Shown here in pieces: positions 52,464-61,169 of a stretch of DNA of 61,959 bases (position 1 is the stretch's first letter; every line of letters begins with the position of its first letter). The stretch is from Massilia cavernae. Its GTDB lineage: Bacteria; Pseudomonadota; Gammaproteobacteria; Burkholderiales; Burkholderiaceae_D. The stretch spans positions 1 through 61,959 of the forward strand of contig NZ_QYUP01000115.1 of assembly GCF_003590855.1 (NCBI RefSeq). Direction: 5' to 3'. The notes under the pieces were generated by a model. That model was not told the origin of the DNA, did not search any database, and saw only the letters and a program-made list of their open reading frames with translations. The translations under genes and the position numbers were made by a program.

Positions 52464-55163
52464 CTAGTCGATAAGCCCCTGCTGGCGCGCCCAGGCCATT
52501 GCATCATACCGGCTCGACACACCCAGCTTTGCGAGGATATTCCTGACGTTCCACTTCACGGTTTCGAGCGTGATATTCAGCGTCAGCGCAATGCGCTTGT
52601 TCGACATCGCCTCCGAAACCAGGCGCAGGATTTCAAGTTCGCGTGGCGTAACGCTAACGCGCTGCGCCGTAGTATCGAGCTTGCCCGCCACATTCTTTCC
52701 TGGTGCATGTGAAATGGCGTGACCAAAGCGCCCCAACAGCTTGTCAAGATACTGTGCCGTAGTCTCGTCCACAGCGACATCGGATTGCAGCGTTGCCAGC
52801 AGTTCGCAGACGCGCTGTCCCTCATCGAGAAAGCTTCGCACAAGACCAAGCCGGGCTCCCGATTCCAAAGCCTGGATGAGACATTTTTTCGCTTCCTCGT
52901 CCTGCTTGAGGCTGTCATGCGCGATTGCCGCCAGCAGGTTCGCCATAACGAGCGTCGAGGATCGCCCGAGTTTCTCGGCATAGCGGCGCACATCGGACAG
53001 CGTAGCGAGCGATTCCTCGGGTGAGCAGTCGATGAGCGCAAGCCGTGCGCGCGCCATGCCGGCGATGATCGGAATCTCGGCGTTGCCGCCTTCAGTGTCC
53101 CTATGGGCCGCATCCAGCTCCTTCAACTTCGCCACGAGCTTGGCAGCGCGCACATGGTCGCCCTGCACAAGAAGGATTTTGACCTGTTCGGCGAGTGCAT
53201 AGGCGAAAGGACGATCCAGTCCGAGACTGTGGAAGTGCACTGCTTGCGAGTCCAGGAATGCGAATGCCGCATCCGGGGTTTCCTGCAAAAAGTCGAGACG
53301 TGCATGGCAAAGCGTTGCACGCACCATGGTTTCCGGCATCGAAGAGCGGAGGATGCCGCCACGGTTCGCGAGAACCTCCCGTGCATCGTCGATCCGGTCA
53401 AGTTCATAGTAGGCGTCCGCGAGACTCGCTGCGCAAAGGTTTGCCGATACCGCGCCACGTCCATACACCGTTTCCGAACGGGCGAGTACGGTCGAACCGA
53501 TACGTGCGGCCTCCTTGACGTTGCCTTCGACCAGCGGAATCAACACGCGCTGGCTTTCGACGACCAGCGCCAGGTCGTTATCGCGGTCTTCCGGACCGAT
53601 CGGATTGTCATCGAGCAGCCTGGTTGCATCGTCGTACCGTCCAGCCGTCGTATAGGCCGCTGCAAGTGCTGCCAGATGGACGTAGCGGAGAAAACTGTTA
53701 TCAGGGAATACAACACGCATGGGCTCGAGCAGGGCGATGACCCGCTTCGTATTGTCGCGTTGCATCGCCACTGTCGCATCGGCCAACGCGAACTTGGAAG
53801 AGATCGCCGGATTTTTCGCGGCGTCGCTGCGCCGGATATCTTCCAGCCATTGCTCCGCTTTTGCCGGCCGCGCGGTTAGCGCATAGGTAAGGCAGCCGAG
53901 AAAGAAAAGTTTGGGATGCGCAAACAGCGTTTGCTGCGGCAAGCGGTCGAGTAGCTGCAGCATGGGGCTGATGTAGTCCAGGCTCCAGGTGGCGGGAGCC
54001 GCTTGTTCGATCGCATTGACTGCGAAGTCCACATCATTGCCGAGATTAGCGTGGCGGACTGCCTCGACAAGAAAATCATGGTCGGCGAACCACTGGCTGG
54101 CGCGCCGATGCATCGCTTCAACCGCTTTTGGCCCATGCCGGGAGAGGCGGCTCGCGAGAAATTCGCCGAACAGTGGGTGGAAACGGAACCATGGCGAGCG
54201 GTCATCCGACTCTACCCGATAAATCATCAGATTTTCGTCTTCCGCGCGCTTGATCAAATCGGCCGCGCGTGGATTGTCGCTGACGAAGGCGGCAAGGTCC
54301 GCATTGAAGCGGCGGCAGACCGATAACGCTTCCAGGAAATCGGTCAATTCTTTCGGCAGGTGTGCCATCACGTCTTCGGCGAGATAGGCTTGCAGGTCGG
54401 TTGAGCGCCAGAGGAATGAGTGCAGCTTGCTGCGCGTTGCCGGGCGATTCCTCAACATGATGGCAATCAGTTGCAAGCTGGCCGGCCAGCCGCTGGTCAA
54501 GTCGTGGATCAGGCGCAGTTCATCTGCCGTCAATTTGACGGTGCTCAGATTTTGCTCGAAGAAAATCCGCGTTTCGTCCAGGTCGAACGGGAGTTCCGCG
54601 AATCCGATTTCCGCGACTTGTCCCAGCACGCGCAAACGGGAGAGCGAGAGTGGGGGCGCGGCACGTGACGCAATGACGATATGCAGGTTGGCCGGGCAAT
54701 GATCCAGCAATTTCTGCATCAGCTTGTGCGCCCACGGGTCTTCCACGTGATGATAGTCGTCGATGAATAGATAAAGCTCCTTGGCGATGTCGGCGGCCGC
54801 ACTGGCGACAACCGCAATCACGCCATCCATCGATGTGTTGTTGCCACCTTCCAGAAGGACGTCTTCCCCGATCTGGATTTCCAGGCGCTGGAAGGCGCCC
54901 AGCAAATAGGCGCAAAAGCTGGAAAACCGCTTGTCGTCCTGGGTCAGCGAAAGCCATGCAACCTGCGCGCCGGCCTTCATCAGTTCCTGGCGCCACTGCA
55001 CAAGGAGGACGGTCTTTCCGAAGCCCGCACTGCCGCTCACCAGGGACATGGTGCAATGCTGCGTGTTGCGCAGATGGGCGAGCAAGTGCTTGCGAGGAAT
55101 GTAGCGGGCACCAATACGCGGCGGCGCAAATTTGGTTGCAACAAGCAATCTATCGAAATTCAT
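52464..55163 (-). CDS. MalT/AlkS-like LuxR family regulator (LAL type)
   Basis: The 899-aa regulator has the large ATP-binding LuxR architecture. The N-terminal NTPase has Walker A GSAGFGKTVLLVQW (about residues 43-56) and Walker B LYLFIDDYHHVEDP (about 130-143). A long helical TPR-like middle part follows. The C-terminal LuxR helix-turn-helix reads LTPRELEILRLVSEAMSNKR then LETVKWNVRNILAKLGVSSR (about residues 830-890). MalT responds to maltotriose and AlkS to alkanes; the inducer here is unknown. It is divergent from the beta-oxidation operon and downstream of the DUF1254 gene, and is the only intact regulator of the region, so it likely controls it. Confidence 0.92.
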   Translation of the reverse strand: MNFDRLLVATKFAPPRIGARYIPRKHLLAHLRNTQHCTMSLVSGSAGFGKTVLLVQWRQELMKAGAQVAWLSLTQDDKRFSSFCAYLLGAFQRLEIQIGEDVLLEGGNNTSMDGVIAVVASAAADIAKELYLFIDDYHHVEDPWAHKLMQKLLDHCPANLHIVIASRAAPPLSLSRLRVLGQVAEIGFAELPFDLDETRIFFEQNLSTVKLTADELRLIHDLTSGWPASLQLIAIMLRNRPATRSKLHSFLWRSTDLQAYLAEDVMAHLPKELTDFLEALSVCRRFNADLAAFVSDNPRAADLIKRAEDENLMIYRVESDDRSPWFRFHPLFGEFLASRLSRHGPKAVEAMHRRASQWFADHDFLVEAVRHANLGNDVDFAVNAIEQAAPATWSLDYISPMLQLLDRLPQQTLFAHPKLFFLGCLTYALTARPAKAEQWLEDIRRSDAAKNPAISSKFALADATVAMQRDNTKRVIALLEPMRVVFPDNSFLRYVHLAALAAAYTTAGRYDDATRLLDDNPIGPEDRDNDLALVVESQRVLIPLVEGNVKEAARIGSTVLARSETVYGRGAVSANLCAASLADAYYELDRIDDAREVLANRGGILRSSMPETMVRATLCHARLDFLQETPDAAFAFLDSQAVHFHSLGLDRPFAYALAEQVKILLVQGDHVRAAKLVAKLKELDAAHRDTEGGNAEIPIIAGMARARLALIDCSPEESLATLSDVRRYAEKLGRSSTLVMANLLAAIAHDSLKQDEEAKKCLIQALESGARLGLVRSFLDEGQRVCELLATLQSDVAVDETTAQYLDKLLGRFGHAISHAPGKNVAGKLDTTAQRVSVTPRELEILRLVSEAMSNKRIALTLNITLETVKWNVRNILAKLGVSSRYDAMAWARQQGLID

Positions 55164-55364
55164 TTACAAGATTCCTGCAAGGATGGATGCGCAAGCGACA
55201 TGCGCGGACAGCGCACAGTCGCAATCTGAGCGGGCGTTGAATGCACGCATATGCTCGACAGGCAACGTGCTCGGCTCTTTTTTATCGTAGCACGGCATTC
55301 GCTGGTTGATGGGCCAGGGCGCCGACATATTGCTGATCCAGCCATGAATTCCCCAGCGAGAGTA

Positions 55365-55390
55365 CGCCCCCTCCAAAAACGGGGGAGGCG
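55365..55390 (+). promoter_or_regulatory. GC-rich palindrome, copy 3 (upstream of the beta-oxidation operon)
   Basis: Arms CGCCCCCTCC (55365-55374) and GGGGGAGGCG (55381-55390) flank AAAAAC. On the minus strand it reads TTTTTGGAGGGGGCG, which lines up with TTTGGAGGGGGGCG of copy 1. It lies 67 bases before the enoyl-CoA hydratase start and about 200 bases before the regulator start, so it could act on both divergent units. Confidence 0.55.
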
Positions 55391-55456
55391 CCGGACGGCG
55401 TCGCGTAACTTCCCCCATAAGCAAAAAGCACTTTCTTTGGATTAAGGAGATTAGGG

Positions 55457-56227
55457 ATGAGCGTTTCTCTCGCAGTGAACGGCCCCGTCGGCTGGGTTAC
55501 CTTCGATCGCCCGAAGGCGATGAACGCCTTGAGCGTTGAGATGCTGCAAAGCATGACCTCCCAGCTCGAGGCATGGCGCACCGATCCCACAATCCGCGTG
55601 GTGGCGGTGACCGGCAATGGTCCGGCATTCTGCGCCGGCGCTGACCTGAAGCAGGCCGGTGCGCCGGTCGGCCCGGGCGAGCTGGATTTCCTGGACAACA
55701 TCATCGTGTTCTTCAACTTGCTGCGCTCCTACCCGAAGCCGGTCATTGCAGCGGTCAATGGCCTGGCCTTGGCTGGTGGTCTGGAAGCAGTCTTGTGCTG
55801 CGACATCGTGATCGCGGGACAAAGCGCCAAGTTCGGCGATGCACACGCCAACTTCGGCGTGTTCCCGGGCGGCGGCGGCGCTGCCATCCTGCCGCGCAAG
55901 ATTCCAGCCAATGTCGCCAAGTACTTGCTGTTCACCGGCGATGCGCTGCCGGCCGCTGACATGAAGACCTATGGCCTGGTCAATGAAGTGGTGGCCGACG
56001 GCGAACTGCTCGCCCGCGTGCAGGCGCTCGGCGAGAAATTGGCGCAGAAGAGCCCGATCGTGTTGACCCGCATGAAGCGTGTGGCCAACGCAGCAGCCGA
56101 CAAGGCCGCAGGCGACGCGCTGCGCGATGAGGAATTGGAGCTTCGCAATCACCAGCGTTCGTACGACATCAAGGAAGGCTTGGCGGCATTTGCCGAAAAG
56201 CGCAAGCCGCAGTTCAAAGGACATTGA
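55457..56227 (+). CDS. Enoyl-CoA hydratase/isomerase (crotonase family)
   Basis: The 256-aa product has the oxyanion-hole segments FCAGADLKQAG (about residues 61-71) and NGLALAGGLEAVLCCDIVIA (about 101-120), typical of crotonases. Of the two catalytic Glu residues of classical hydratases, the first is retained in GGLEAV. The position of the second (PEILLG in the rat enzyme) reads DAHANFG, with His. The reaction may therefore be hydration of an unusual substrate, isomerisation or retro-aldol/hydrolysis. A good AGGAG site precedes the start. It heads the three-gene operon divergent from the LAL regulator. Confidence 0.9.
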   Translation: MSVSLAVNGPVGWVTFDRPKAMNALSVEMLQSMTSQLEAWRTDPTIRVVAVTGNGPAFCAGADLKQAGAPVGPGELDFLDNIIVFFNLLRSYPKPVIAAVNGLALAGGLEAVLCCDIVIAGQSAKFGDAHANFGVFPGGGGAAILPRKIPANVAKYLLFTGDALPAADMKTYGLVNEVVADGELLARVQALGEKLAQKSPIVLTRMKRVANAAADKAAGDALRDEELELRNHQRSYDIKEGLAAFAEKRKPQFKGH

Positions 56228-56240
56228 TCTTCACTCCCTT

Positions 56241-56256
56241 CTCCCGCTTGCGGGAG
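56241..56256 (+). other. Small intercistronic palindrome
   Basis: CTCCCGC-TT-GCGGGAG lies in the 62-base gap between the hydratase and thiolase genes. The arms are the same 7-mers as in the hairpin at 42081-42106. There is no T tract, so termination is unlikely. Confidence 0.5.
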
Positions 56257-56289
56257 AGGAGCGTGCGCACCTACTCTTTTCGAGGACAC

Positions 56290-57534
56290 ATGGAAAACAT
56301 TTACATCGTTGGCGTCGGCATGACCCCGTTCGGCCGCCATACGGACAAGACCATCAAGCAGTTGACGGCGTGGGCAGTGGAAGACGCACTCAAGGATGCA
56401 GCTTGTGACCGCAAGTGGGTGCAAGCTGCATTCTTCGGCAACTGCACGCAAGGCCACTTCGACGGCCAGCACATGATCCGCGGCCCGGTCGCGCTATTGC
56501 CGATCGGCTTAGACAGCATTCCAATCTTCACGCTCGAAGGCGCCTGCGCATCCTCCAGCCATGCATTCAATCTGGCTGTCACGCAATTGCGTGGCGGTGC
56601 TGCTGACGTGGCGATCGCGGTCGGCGCGGAAAAGATGTTCTACAGCGACAAGACCAAGATGTTCTCCGCGTTCGAGTCGGCCTGGGACATTGAAACCTTC
56701 GAAGCGAACAAGAACTACCTGGCTGCCATGGGCAATAGCATCGTGCCGCCGCCCGGCTCACAGTCGGAAAAGCCATACAGCCCGTTCATGGACGTGTATG
56801 CCGCCTTGGGCCGCGGCGGCCTGATGGAGCGTTTCGGCATCACCCAGCGCCAGCTCGCCGCGGTGTCGTCGAAGAACCACGGTCACTCGGTTCACAACGA
56901 GCGTTCGCAATACCGCATGGCGATGAGCATCGACGAGATCCTCGCGGCGCCGCCGATCACCTATCCGATCACGCTGCCGATGTGCTCGCCGATCTCCGAC
57001 GGTGCCTCCGCCGCGATTGTCTGTACCGAATCGGCACTGAAAAAGTATGGCTTCGACAAGAAGCGCGCGATCAAGGTATTGGCAAGCGTGGTGCGCTCGG
57101 CATCGGCCCGAGCCGCCGACGATTTCGACAATGGCTGCACGCGTCAGGCGGGCATTCATGCGTTCGAGCAGGCCGCCATTGGCCCGAAGGATATCAACGT
57201 GGCCGAAGTGCACGACGCGACCGCGATTGGCGAGTTGCTGTCGATCGAAGGCCTGGGCCTGTGCGAGGCGGGGCAAAGCGGCGTGATGGCCGAGCGCGGC
57301 GAATTCACGCTGGGCGGCAAGCTTCCGATCAATCCGTCGGGCGGCCTGGAATCGAAGGGCCATCCGATCGGTGCGACGGGCATCGGACAGATCTTCGAAC
57401 TGGTGGAACAGTTGCGCGGCAACTGCGGCAAGCGCCAGGTCGAAGGCGCACGTTTTGCGATCCAGGGCAACGGCGGCGGTCTGTGGCGCGTCGAGGAAGC
57501 GACCGAGCACGTCGGTATTTTCGGTCTCGCCTGA
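56290..57534 (+). CDS. Thiolase family protein (SCP-x/lipid-transfer type acetyl-CoA acetyltransferase)
   Basis: The 414-aa product begins MENIYIVGVGMTPFGRHTDK. The active-site Cys is in TLEGACASSSHAFNLAV (about residue 85). The C-terminal catalytic region has VAEVHDATAIGELLSIEGLG and NPSGGLESKGHPIGATGIGQ. It is shorter at the C terminus than classical FadA and matches the SCP-x-like thiolases that often act on branched or cyclic acyl-CoA and steroid side chains. The start at 56290 was chosen by family similarity; the open frame from 56224 covers the intercistronic palindrome. The next gene follows after 28 bases. Confidence 0.9.
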   Translation: MENIYIVGVGMTPFGRHTDKTIKQLTAWAVEDALKDAACDRKWVQAAFFGNCTQGHFDGQHMIRGPVALLPIGLDSIPIFTLEGACASSSHAFNLAVTQLRGGAADVAIAVGAEKMFYSDKTKMFSAFESAWDIETFEANKNYLAAMGNSIVPPPGSQSEKPYSPFMDVYAALGRGGLMERFGITQRQLAAVSSKNHGHSVHNERSQYRMAMSIDEILAAPPITYPITLPMCSPISDGASAAIVCTESALKKYGFDKKRAIKVLASVVRSASARAADDFDNGCTRQAGIHAFEQAAIGPKDINVAEVHDATAIGELLSIEGLGLCEAGQSGVMAERGEFTLGGKLPINPSGGLESKGHPIGATGIGQIFELVEQLRGNCGKRQVEGARFAIQGNGGGLWRVEEATEHVGIFGLA

Positions 57535-57562
57535 TCAATTCAAAGTCATAGGAAAAATATTC

Positions 57563-58717
57563 ATGTTCGTTCAACAACCTACCGAAGACCAGCGTTTGGC
57601 GGTCGATAGCTTCCGCAAGTTCCTGGAAGCGGAAGTCCGTCCCTTCGCCAAGCGATTCCGCGATCAGCATATTCCGAAGGACAAGATGCGCGAAATAACG
57701 CAGCGCATCGCCGAATTCGGACTGCCCGGCGCCAATGTTGCCGAAGAATTTGGCGGCATGGGCCTGTCGATTGTCACCGAAGCGATGCTGTTCGAGGAAC
57801 TGTGCGCCGTGTCCCTCGACATCGGCCTGTGCGTGATGATCAACAAGGGCATGGCGACCACACTCGCCGAATTGCCGGCATCCCAAGCGCACCTGCGTGA
57901 GCGCTATCTGGCCGATATCCTGGCCGGCCGCACATTTGGCGGCTTCTGCATCAGCGAACCGGATGTCGGTTCCAACGTCGCGGACATCAAGGCAAGCGGC
58001 AAGCGCGATGGTGATTACTTCATCGTCAATGGTGAAAAGACCTGGATCTCGAACGGCCACTATTCGGACTTCCTGATCGTTGCGGTGCGCACCGGCCCGA
58101 AGGACTTGTCGCACATCCTGGTGGATCGCGAAGAGCATGGCTACGAGTCCAGCAATATCGACAAGATCGCCCTGAACGGGCAGTCCACCGCGCAGGTGTA
58201 CTTATCGGACGCCCGTGTGCCCGCCAGGAACATCGTGTGGGAAGAGGGCTCAGGACTGAAGAACACGATGAAGCTGTTTGAAAAGGCACGTGCCAACGTC
58301 GGCATGCTGTCAGTCGGCCTGATGCGTGCATCGTTGGAAGCATCGATCGCGTATGCGAAGGAGCGCAAGCAGTTCGGCAAGCCGATCGCGGCGCACCAGT
58401 TGATCGCTGCCAAGATCGCCGAGATGGCGACATCCCTGGATGCCGCGCGTCTGATGTGCTACCGCGCATTTTCGATGATGGACGACGGCATTCGCTGCGA
58501 TGTGCAATCCTCCATGGCGAAATGGTTTGCGACCGAAGCGGCGGTGAAGGTGTGCCGCGATGCAGTGCAACTGCATGGCGGTAACGGCTTGACCAAGGAG
58601 TTCGACGTCGAGCGCCTGGCACGCGAGGCAATCGTCATTCCGATCCCGGATGGCACGACCGAAATCCAGAAGCTGATGATTTCCCGCGCACTGACTGGAA
58701 TCGCGGCGTTCGTCTAA
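57563..58717 (+). CDS. Acyl-CoA dehydrogenase
   Basis: The 384-aa FAD enzyme has the family signatures FGGFCISEPDVGSNVADIKA (about residues 125-144), FIVNGEKTWISNGHYSDFLI and the C-terminal AVQLHGGNGLTKEFDVERLA. The place of the usual catalytic Glu (YEGT in medium-chain dehydrogenase) reads PDGTTEIQ, with Asp. The start lies inside a longer open frame that overlaps the thiolase gene; ATG at 57563 gives the normal N terminus (MFVQQPTEDQRLAVDSF). It completes an operon able to run dehydrogenation, hydration and thiolysis, with the SDR at 46291 as a candidate for the remaining oxidation. Confidence 0.92.
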   Translation: MFVQQPTEDQRLAVDSFRKFLEAEVRPFAKRFRDQHIPKDKMREITQRIAEFGLPGANVAEEFGGMGLSIVTEAMLFEELCAVSLDIGLCVMINKGMATTLAELPASQAHLRERYLADILAGRTFGGFCISEPDVGSNVADIKASGKRDGDYFIVNGEKTWISNGHYSDFLIVAVRTGPKDLSHILVDREEHGYESSNIDKIALNGQSTAQVYLSDARVPARNIVWEEGSGLKNTMKLFEKARANVGMLSVGLMRASLEASIAYAKERKQFGKPIAAHQLIAAKIAEMATSLDAARLMCYRAFSMMDDGIRCDVQSSMAKWFATEAAVKVCRDAVQLHGGNGLTKEFDVERLAREAIVIPIPDGTTEIQKLMISRALTGIAAFV

Positions 58718-58721
58718 GGGG

Positions 58722-58770
58722 GGGGCGTTCGGCCAAAGGCTAACAGCAATTGGCGTCTATAACTGGACGG
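58722..58770 (+). repeat. Direct repeat, left copy (49 bp)
   Basis: Starts GGGGCGTTCGGCCAAAGGC and ends TCTATAACTGGACGG. The same sequence with two substitutions and one missing base lies at 59569-59616. The copy begins five bases after the acyl-CoA dehydrogenase stop. Confidence 0.85.
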
Positions 58771-58810
58771 CACTCGACCCGAAGTGGTCATGCGGTTTGG
58801 CCTCATCAGA

Positions 58811-59242
58811 TTAGCATGATTTACCGGACGATTTCCTCTTTAGTCGCATTGCTGCCGCCAGTTTCCACGTCGGGCTATTTGGAAAGAGAATCCAAACGAC
58901 TTTCCATGCATTGCGGTGGATCCCGCCAACGGCGTTCGCAAACCCGCTTGGCGAGACCTCTTCGCCGTTGTAATGGATGCGGTCGCCGTCAACCAAACAA
59001 TGGTAGTTCTTGCCATTGAAAATAGTCCGCAGGAGTGTTCCGTGCGGCAGGAAAAGATGCTTCCATTGATATCCTGACGTCGCAGGCATCGCAAATGATT
59101 CCGGATTGTTGTGGGTCATCCATTCGCGAATGGCAATAGCGGCAATCTCCCATTCCTCTTGTGCAAATCCGGTTTGACAGGATGCGGGAGCTCCATGGCG
59201 GGCGCTGGGTGTTGTCGTTTCATGGCTTGCTCGCTTTCGCAC
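58811..59242 (-). CDS. Small protein of unknown function, RAMA-like C-terminal domain
   Basis: The frame encodes up to 143 aa; the exact start is uncertain and GTG at 59242 is only the most upstream. The conserved-looking part reads WKHLFLPHGTLLRTIFNGKN, VDGDRIHYNGEEVSPSGFAN and GGIHRNAWKVVWILFPN. The pattern of a G-x-x-L start, DG-x-I-x-x-x-G and SPS-x-x-A resembles the RAMA/DUF2924-type domains found in DNA-modification-associated proteins, but I cannot confirm it. It lies between two 48-49 bp direct repeats, with the mirrored GCACGAT array upstream. Confidence 0.5.
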   Translation of the reverse strand: MRKRASHETTTPSARHGAPASCQTGFAQEEWEIAAIAIREWMTHNNPESFAMPATSGYQWKHLFLPHGTLLRTIFNGKNYHCLVDGDRIHYNGEEVSPSGFANAVGGIHRNAWKVVWILFPNSPTWKLAAAMRLKRKSSGKSC

Positions 59243-59520
59243 GATATTGGTCGATACCGCACGATAGCGCCCCGAAACCGCACGATTCGCGCGCGAGATC
59301 GAACGAAAATCGCACGAGATCGGCCGAAAACAATCCGATTTCTTACGATTGAATGCGGTAAATGTTCTTTCTAAACGTTAGACATTCTCATGAATCAAAT
59401 CGTTCAGATTCGGGCAGAAATCGTGCGTTCTCGGACTGAAATCGTGCAAAAGCGGATGCAATTCGTGTGATCTCGCGCACCTTTCGTGCGGTTCCGCGCA
59501 AATTCGTGTGATTCCGTGCT
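59239..59520. repeat. Mirrored array of GCACGAT and ATCGTGC words
   Basis: The left half holds GCACGAT at 59239-59245, 59259-59265 and 59280-59286 and GCACGAG at 59312-59318. The right half holds the complement ATCGTGC at 59420-59426 and 59441-59447, then weaker forms (TTCGTGT, TCGTGC, CCGTGC) to about 59519. The centre of symmetry is near 59370. No gene is visible in the right half. Confidence 0.65.
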
Positions 59521-59568
59521 TTCGGCGCAAAGGCTCGACAGGCCGCTCTTGGCCGGCTAGTGTCGACA

Positions 59569-59616
59569 GGGGCGTTCGGCCAAAGGCAAACAGCAATTGG
59601 CATCTATAACTGACGG
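59569..59616 (+). repeat. Direct repeat, right copy (48 bp)
   Basis: Same sequence as 58722-58770 with two substitutions and one missing base. The 363 bases from 59617 to the transposase stop at 59980 show no gene; they probably include the terminus of the IS91-type element, whose exact end I cannot place. Confidence 0.85.
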
Positions 59617-59979
59617 CTTTCGTTAAGGGTTGTCCGATGTCGGCCGCTTCCACAGACCTGAATTGATGCGCGCAAGCGTTCCCGGCCGGCGTTGGGCAAG
59701 CCCCGAAGGAGGAAACCGCGGGAAGTTTAGTTGTCGTCAGCCTTTGTCATAGGCTATGGCGATTTGACCGGCGCCGTTGGCTGGGAAGGTGCCAGTTGGA
59801 GCGGGCGAGTTGGCATCGATGGCGTATATAAGACCTGAAACGGTCACGGGGGGCGTCGCCTGTTCGGTGGTTAATCGATTGAAATTGAGACGCTGCGGCA
59901 GGACAGGCAAAGGAGCTCCGCATCGGTTTTGGCCGACGGTCGACGCGCTTGTGGCGCAAGCCTATGTTGTCGTTGTCGC

Positions 59980-61161
59980 TCATGGAGGTGCTCCCTGGTG
60001 CCGTGCTGGTGCCTGAATTGCTTTGATCGGCAAGAAGATGGCGGTGATCGCCATCGGCGCGCCGCAGTGCCGGCAAATGAACATCGTCGAATTGCGCTCG
60101 ACAGGCTGTGTGTCGACGGCGGGCGCCGGGACGCGCAGTAATGCGCGCGCCCTGGCCAGGTTGGCCTTGCGTCCCGCGTTGGCGAACAGCCCGTAGTGCC
60201 GGATCCGGTGGAAGCCGCTGGGCAGGACATGCAGCAGGAACCGGCGCATGAACTCGTCGGCGCCGAGCGTCATCGTCTTGTGCATCTGATCCTTGGCACG
60301 GTAGTCCTTCCAACGAAATGTCACGCCGCGCTCGTCCATGGCGACAAGCCGCCGGTTCGAGATTGCGACTCGATGCGTGTAGCGGGACAGGTAGGCCAGC
60401 ACCGCCTCGGGCCCGGCGAACGGACGTTTGGCGTAGACCACCCACTCGCAACGCCGCAGCGGCGCCATCCAGCGCGCGAAGGCGGTCGGTTCCGTCAGTG
60501 CCGCATGCTCGCCGAGGAAACGTAACTGGCCGGCGCGATGGGCCGCGCCCAGCGCTTCGAGGAAGCGCCGCCGGAACAAGCGCGAGAGCACGCGCACCGG
60601 CAGGAAGAATCCCCGCCTGCAGGCGACCCAGCGCTCGCCGTCCTGCGACAGGCCGCCGCCGGGGACGATGCCGTGCACATGGGGATGGTGGGTCAGCGCC
60701 GAACCCCACGTGTGCAGCACCAGTGTGGCGCCGATGCGCGCGCCCAGGTGCTTGGGATCTGCGGCGATGGTACACAGCGTCTGCGCCGCGAGCTCGAACA
60801 GCAGTCGGTAGAGTACGCTTTTGTTGTGCCAGGCGAGCGCGGCGACCGTCGCCGGCAGGGTGAAGACGACATGATAGTACTCGACCGGCAGCAATTCGTT
60901 GCGGCGCGCTTCAAGCCAGCGGCGCGCGGCGCCGGCCTGGCACTTCGGGCAGTGGCGATTGCGGCAGGAGTTGTAGGCGATGTCGACGTGTTCGCAGGTG
61001 TCGCAGCGCAGCGCGTGCCCGCCCAGCGCCGCGCTGCGACACTGCTCGATGGCCGACATGACCTTGAGCTGGCCCAGGCTCAGGTGTCCGCGTTGGGCTT
61101 GTCGCCAGGCCGGACCGTGGGCGCGGAAGATGTCCGCGACCTCCAGGTCGGGGTGCTCCAT
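59980..61161 (-). CDS. IS91-family transposase
   Basis: This 393-aa HUH-type rolling-circle transposase is intact. The N-terminal zinc-binding region is CDTCEHVDIAYNSCRNRHCP followed by KC (about residues 48-69). The HUH motif is HPHVHGIVPGGGLS (about residues 157-170). The catalytic Tyr candidates are in LSRYTHRVAISNRRL, and a zinc-ribbon-like end has MFICRHCGAPMA. The start at 61161 gives the family N terminus (MEHPDLEVADIFRAHGP); the longer open frame upstream covers the recombinase gene. The recombinase gene ends 8 bases upstream, a pairing known for a subgroup of IS91-type elements. Confidence 0.92.
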   Translation of the reverse strand: MEHPDLEVADIFRAHGPAWRQAQRGHLSLGQLKVMSAIEQCRSAALGGHALRCDTCEHVDIAYNSCRNRHCPKCQAGAARRWLEARRNELLPVEYYHVVFTLPATVAALAWHNKSVLYRLLFELAAQTLCTIAADPKHLGARIGATLVLHTWGSALTHHPHVHGIVPGGGLSQDGERWVACRRGFFLPVRVLSRLFRRRFLEALGAAHRAGQLRFLGEHAALTEPTAFARWMAPLRRCEWVVYAKRPFAGPEAVLAYLSRYTHRVAISNRRLVAMDERGVTFRWKDYRAKDQMHKTMTLGADEFMRRFLLHVLPSGFHRIRHYGLFANAGRKANLARARALLRVPAPAVDTQPVERNSTMFICRHCGAPMAITAIFLPIKAIQAPARHQGAPP

Positions 61162-61169
61162 GGCGCCCC

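Noticed and set aside
59747..60775. Minus-strand frame of 342 codons near the IS91 end
   Set aside because: It overlaps the intact IS91 transposase in another frame and has a shadow-type composition.
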